DNA of 64,000 nt from Melieria omissa (lineage: Eukaryota; Arthropoda; Insecta; Diptera; Ulidiidae), in the NCBI GenBank assembly GCA_963971225.1, contig OZ020267.1:65128577-65192576 (forward strand), given 5' to 3'. The notes under the pieces were generated by a model, which made no database searches, was not told where the DNA came from, and was given only the letters and a program-made list of their open reading frames with translations. Both the position numbers and the translations under genes were made by a program. This document shows, piece after piece, positions 61,001 through 64,000 of the stretch; the stretch's first letter is position 1, and the number at the start of each line of letters is the position of its first letter.

Positions 61001-61152
61001 AGTAGCGAAGTTCAGTCTTTATACCATTTTAGGTGTAAAGTTGTTGTCGTAGCAATTTTTTAATTATCGCAATGTTTTCGAAAGCAGTTGTAGCGGCAGA
61101 TTGCTACGACAGCAACTTTACATCTAAAATGCTATAAAGAGTTTACACTAAT
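61001..61152. mobile_element. MITE with inverted termini, copy 2
   Basis: Same family as 8074-8223. Shared arms are TTTTAGGTGTAAAGTTG and its inverted partner, and the core is TCGCAATGTTTTCGAAAGCA. The outer ends are more diverged (AGTAGCGAAGTTCAGTCTTT against AGTGTAAACTCTTTATAGCA). Confidence 0.75.
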
Positions 61153-64000
61153 ATAAAAAGAAGATAAATAAGAATGTAATGTAATCTAATGACTACGAGT
61201 TGGGCCCTTGGACCATTGCATACTGCAACCTTATAGGTTTATTGTGCCGATAAAGAAGAATAAGAAGAAAAAGTAGGTCTTTAGAATACCAACTGGTACA
61301 CTTAAGCTGTCGTGCGAGTTAAATTAGTTCGATAGCTAACAAAGAAGTTAACTTAAGTACATTACAGTGGACCCATTACAGTAGTTATGACTAAAGAACG
61401 GAGATCTCCATCTGCATTACTGTCGCTTTTAATTGTCGCTAAAAAAGAAAAATGGTTTTCGAAAAAGGATGGCCCAAGGAAACGGTGTTTTCAGCAAAGT
61501 AAAACATTCTTATATAAAGTAAAGTATTTTCTACCGTTCATGCACGGAGTTACAGGGACATCAGGTCACGTTTTGAAGTGAAAAATGAATCGTTGGTTGT
61601 GACAAAAAATTATTTGGAACACTTGTCACAAAAACGCCATTAAATTTCTTCTAGCTTTAAGAACTGTAGATCTCATTCAATTTTAAGAGACTTCTAGGGG
61701 CATGTAATGGGGAAAGATATGTGGATTATGAGTTACTTATGGAAAACAAATCACAGAACTTAGTCCTTCGAAGGGAAACATTGAGGTTTATTGGACACAA
61801 AAGGGGCACAAAAGGGATCAATTCAAGCTGAACAAGCGAGTGAGCCCCTGTTATTCTTCGGCTTTCAAGGAATTTGTTATTTGAAAACAATTTCACATAT
61901 AGCACTTTTCGCTTAAAGCGAACTTCGAAGGACTGGGAAAATGGTTCGTTTTAAACGAAAGTTTCGTAATAAGCGAAAACAAAAAAGCGCTTACTTATGA
62001 AATTGGTTTAGGCAGAAGTTCGTTTCAAACGGGTTCGTTATAAACGAAAAAAACTGTATTTGCAAAAGCTTCACCAATAAATTTCTATTGAAATTTTATG
62101 AAAATTTTTCACTATAGAAGAAATTCCATGAAAATGTTTTCATTTCATTTCAAAGAAAATTGTTCATGTAAAATTATTAGATGAAAGCGTAATATTTTCT
62201 ATACTTATGCATCAAATAATGTGCGTACTTGCAAAACTTAATGGAGATATACTACATATGTACAATTAAAAATAGTTAATTTAATTTACAAATTTTAACT
62301 CAAGCAAATTCTATTTTACATCAACAGCAACACTTACACGATGACACCAACAAATCTTCGGACAATTTACATACTTATTTGTGTATGTAAAATCTCATTG
62401 GATACTTATGCATGATGCGGCACGAGTAGGTACGAGTATATGTTGCATATGTCTAAAAGTGTCTACACACAGTCAACATCCTTTTTCAACAACACTTCAA
62501 TAAATTAACAATTACAAAGTGTTTAGTAAATCTTTTCGTTCGGGTCTCACATCTCTCACAGATCAAACTACGTTTCCACAGGACTCTTTAACGTCATTTA
62601 AGTATGCATACAATTAAATTATTGAATAACTGAATAAAAACATTTGAAAAATGTCAGAACAAAGACACACAACACACTCGAATGCATGACTTGTGGACAG
62701 GGGAGATGACTTAATTACTCTGTGTGTGGGGAGTGGAGTGCGGCAGGCAATGTGGTACGCACCAGTCTGGCAACTGCAGTCGGACAAAGTGCCAAAGCGC
62801 TGGCACCGACTCGCTGGCAACACGCTTTGTTGTTGGCTGGCTTCGCTTGAATTTCGTTGCTTATTCTCTGCTGTGGATTCTAAATGTGGTTAACGGCGGC
62901 TGCTGTATTGCTGGCGTACACCGATTGTGCTGGTTGTGCGACAGCCGCTGCGTCGTTTTCACGTAGAATGGCACACGGCATGTGGTGTCTTCACTTGAAG
63001 TATGCAATGGCGCCTGTGAAAAGTGCAGAGCAGTGTTGGAGCGCCGAAAACACTAAAGCGCGCGTCGGTCCGCTGTCGCCGAAGGCCAACGTATGCCTAT
63101 GACGTCGGACAATGGGCTCAGTTGTTGATCCTTCAGCCTTCGGTGCTGCTTGGTGTTTGTTGTGGTTTCGGGTTTGTTTTGTTGATTTTACATAGTTTTT
63201 AGTACGCAAGTTTGATACAACTTGGTTTGCCTTGGCTGAATACGTTTCACAAGTATGACTCAATCTGCAGGCAACCGACTGGGTGACGACAATGTGCGCG
63301 AATAGAAATTACCATTGGTGAGAGGCGGCGTATGCGTGCGTCCTCAACGCCAGTCGAACACGTGCAGTAAACTTTTAATAGACCACCAAATGCCAGCAAT
63401 TTGAGCACAAGTTGAAATAAGCTGCTGAACACGAATTCGATATAATGCAGTGCGGTAAACTTTACCATTTATTCATCAATATCAATTTATCATATATCTT
63501 TTATGTGTATCCGAAAGTCTGGAACTTTAGTATGTAACATTGAATATAAAGTAGAAATATTTGTTGCTGCATTTTGGTTCCATAAATAAATTAGAATCCT
63601 ACACATTCACATTAAATGTCCATAAAAATAATAAGACCAAAGTTTGCATGTGTTTTCTTGGCAATAAGTGTATTGGCACGTGTACTATTTTTCACTGACT
63701 GTGGCGTAGTTTAGGTCAATGTGTCGAGTCTTGCAGCACAGCTATGGACTGTGGCCAAGAGATATCGTTGCCCAAGGCTTCGCGTTCAAACATAATTGCA
63801 TCAACGTTATGGTGGCGTGCAAAGTAAAGAAATACATTCTATGATTTTTGAAGGGTACATTTTTTTATGAAATCTAAGAAGCTTAGAATGAGTGGACAAT
63901 AAATTAGTAAGGAAACAGTTGACAGATAGTGAATTATAAGAAAGTATACAATCTAAGAATTGTCAACATTTTAAGCCGAACATTCTGACCGCGAACATTA
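61153..64000. other. Gene-free right end
   Basis: Nothing coding is supported. At 61905-62055 is a cluster of TTCGTTT-N-AAACGAA-like palindromes. The GC-richer patch at 62680-63400 is open in several frames without motifs. Confidence 0.4.
61905..62055. repeat. Cluster of CGTTTnAAACG palindromes
   Basis: Four or more imperfect palindromes: CGCTTAAAGCG, TTCGTTTTAAACGAA, TTCGTTTCAAACG and TTCGTTATAAACGAA. The last ends in AAAAAACTG followed by TA. Arrays like this occur at the ends of pogo-like DNA transposons, but no matching second end was found. Confidence 0.5.

Overview
The window is eukaryotic nuclear DNA from a higher fly. The genes are intron-containing with short introns (63-79 bp are common), GT-AG junctions and AT-rich spacers. 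The RNA polymerase II subunit RPB4, the NASP histone chaperone and a PP2C-like gene all read as dipteran proteins. The transposon set (mariner, Helitron, pogo, piggyBac-like, hAT, LINE-like, tRNA-derived SINEs) and the large spacers suggest a tephritid fruit fly more than Drosophila. That placement is inference.

Layout. 0.9-1.34 kb (+): the last two coding exons of RPB4, whose first coding exon is not visible here. 3.57-6.95 kb (-): a four-exon gene for a PP2C-like phosphatase-domain protein of 916 residues, including a short 5' coding exon at 6819-6949. 7-26.5 kb: a long stretch with no convincing gene, holding MITEs, a 454-bp inverted-repeat element, a tRNA-like SINE head and a TTAA-flanked piggyBac-like MITE. 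26.7-35.4 kb (-): a claudin-like four-membrane-segment gene. One of its introns is about 6 kb and contains two whole genes on the opposite strand: a small AT-hook protein (27.97-28.24 kb) and NASP (30.0-31.85 kb). 36-64 kb: gene-poor and transposon-rich. It has two Helitrons, a pogo-type element inside hAT-like ends, a SINE, a hAT element with a piggyBac-like MITE nested in it, an internally deleted mariner, further inverted-repeat elements and a 5'-truncated LINE-like retrotransposon. The only gene-like unit in this part is a small two-exon gene for a secreted 109-residue protein at 43.0-43.4 kb.

The most unusual observation is at 35401-35403. The claudin-like gene has a good ATG at 35442, then 13 codons, then TGA followed by CTAG. 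The same frame then stays open for about 605 codons to the exon end. The next in-frame ATG comes only after 519 further codons. TGA-CTA is the best-known stop-codon readthrough context, so this looks like a readthrough gene in which a short leader and a long low-complexity N-terminal region precede the membrane domain. An unseen upstream exon, a non-AUG start or a sequence error are the alternatives.

I ran no searches. Family names rest on motifs recognised by eye. Exon boundaries were set by checking GT-AG sites and reading phase by hand.
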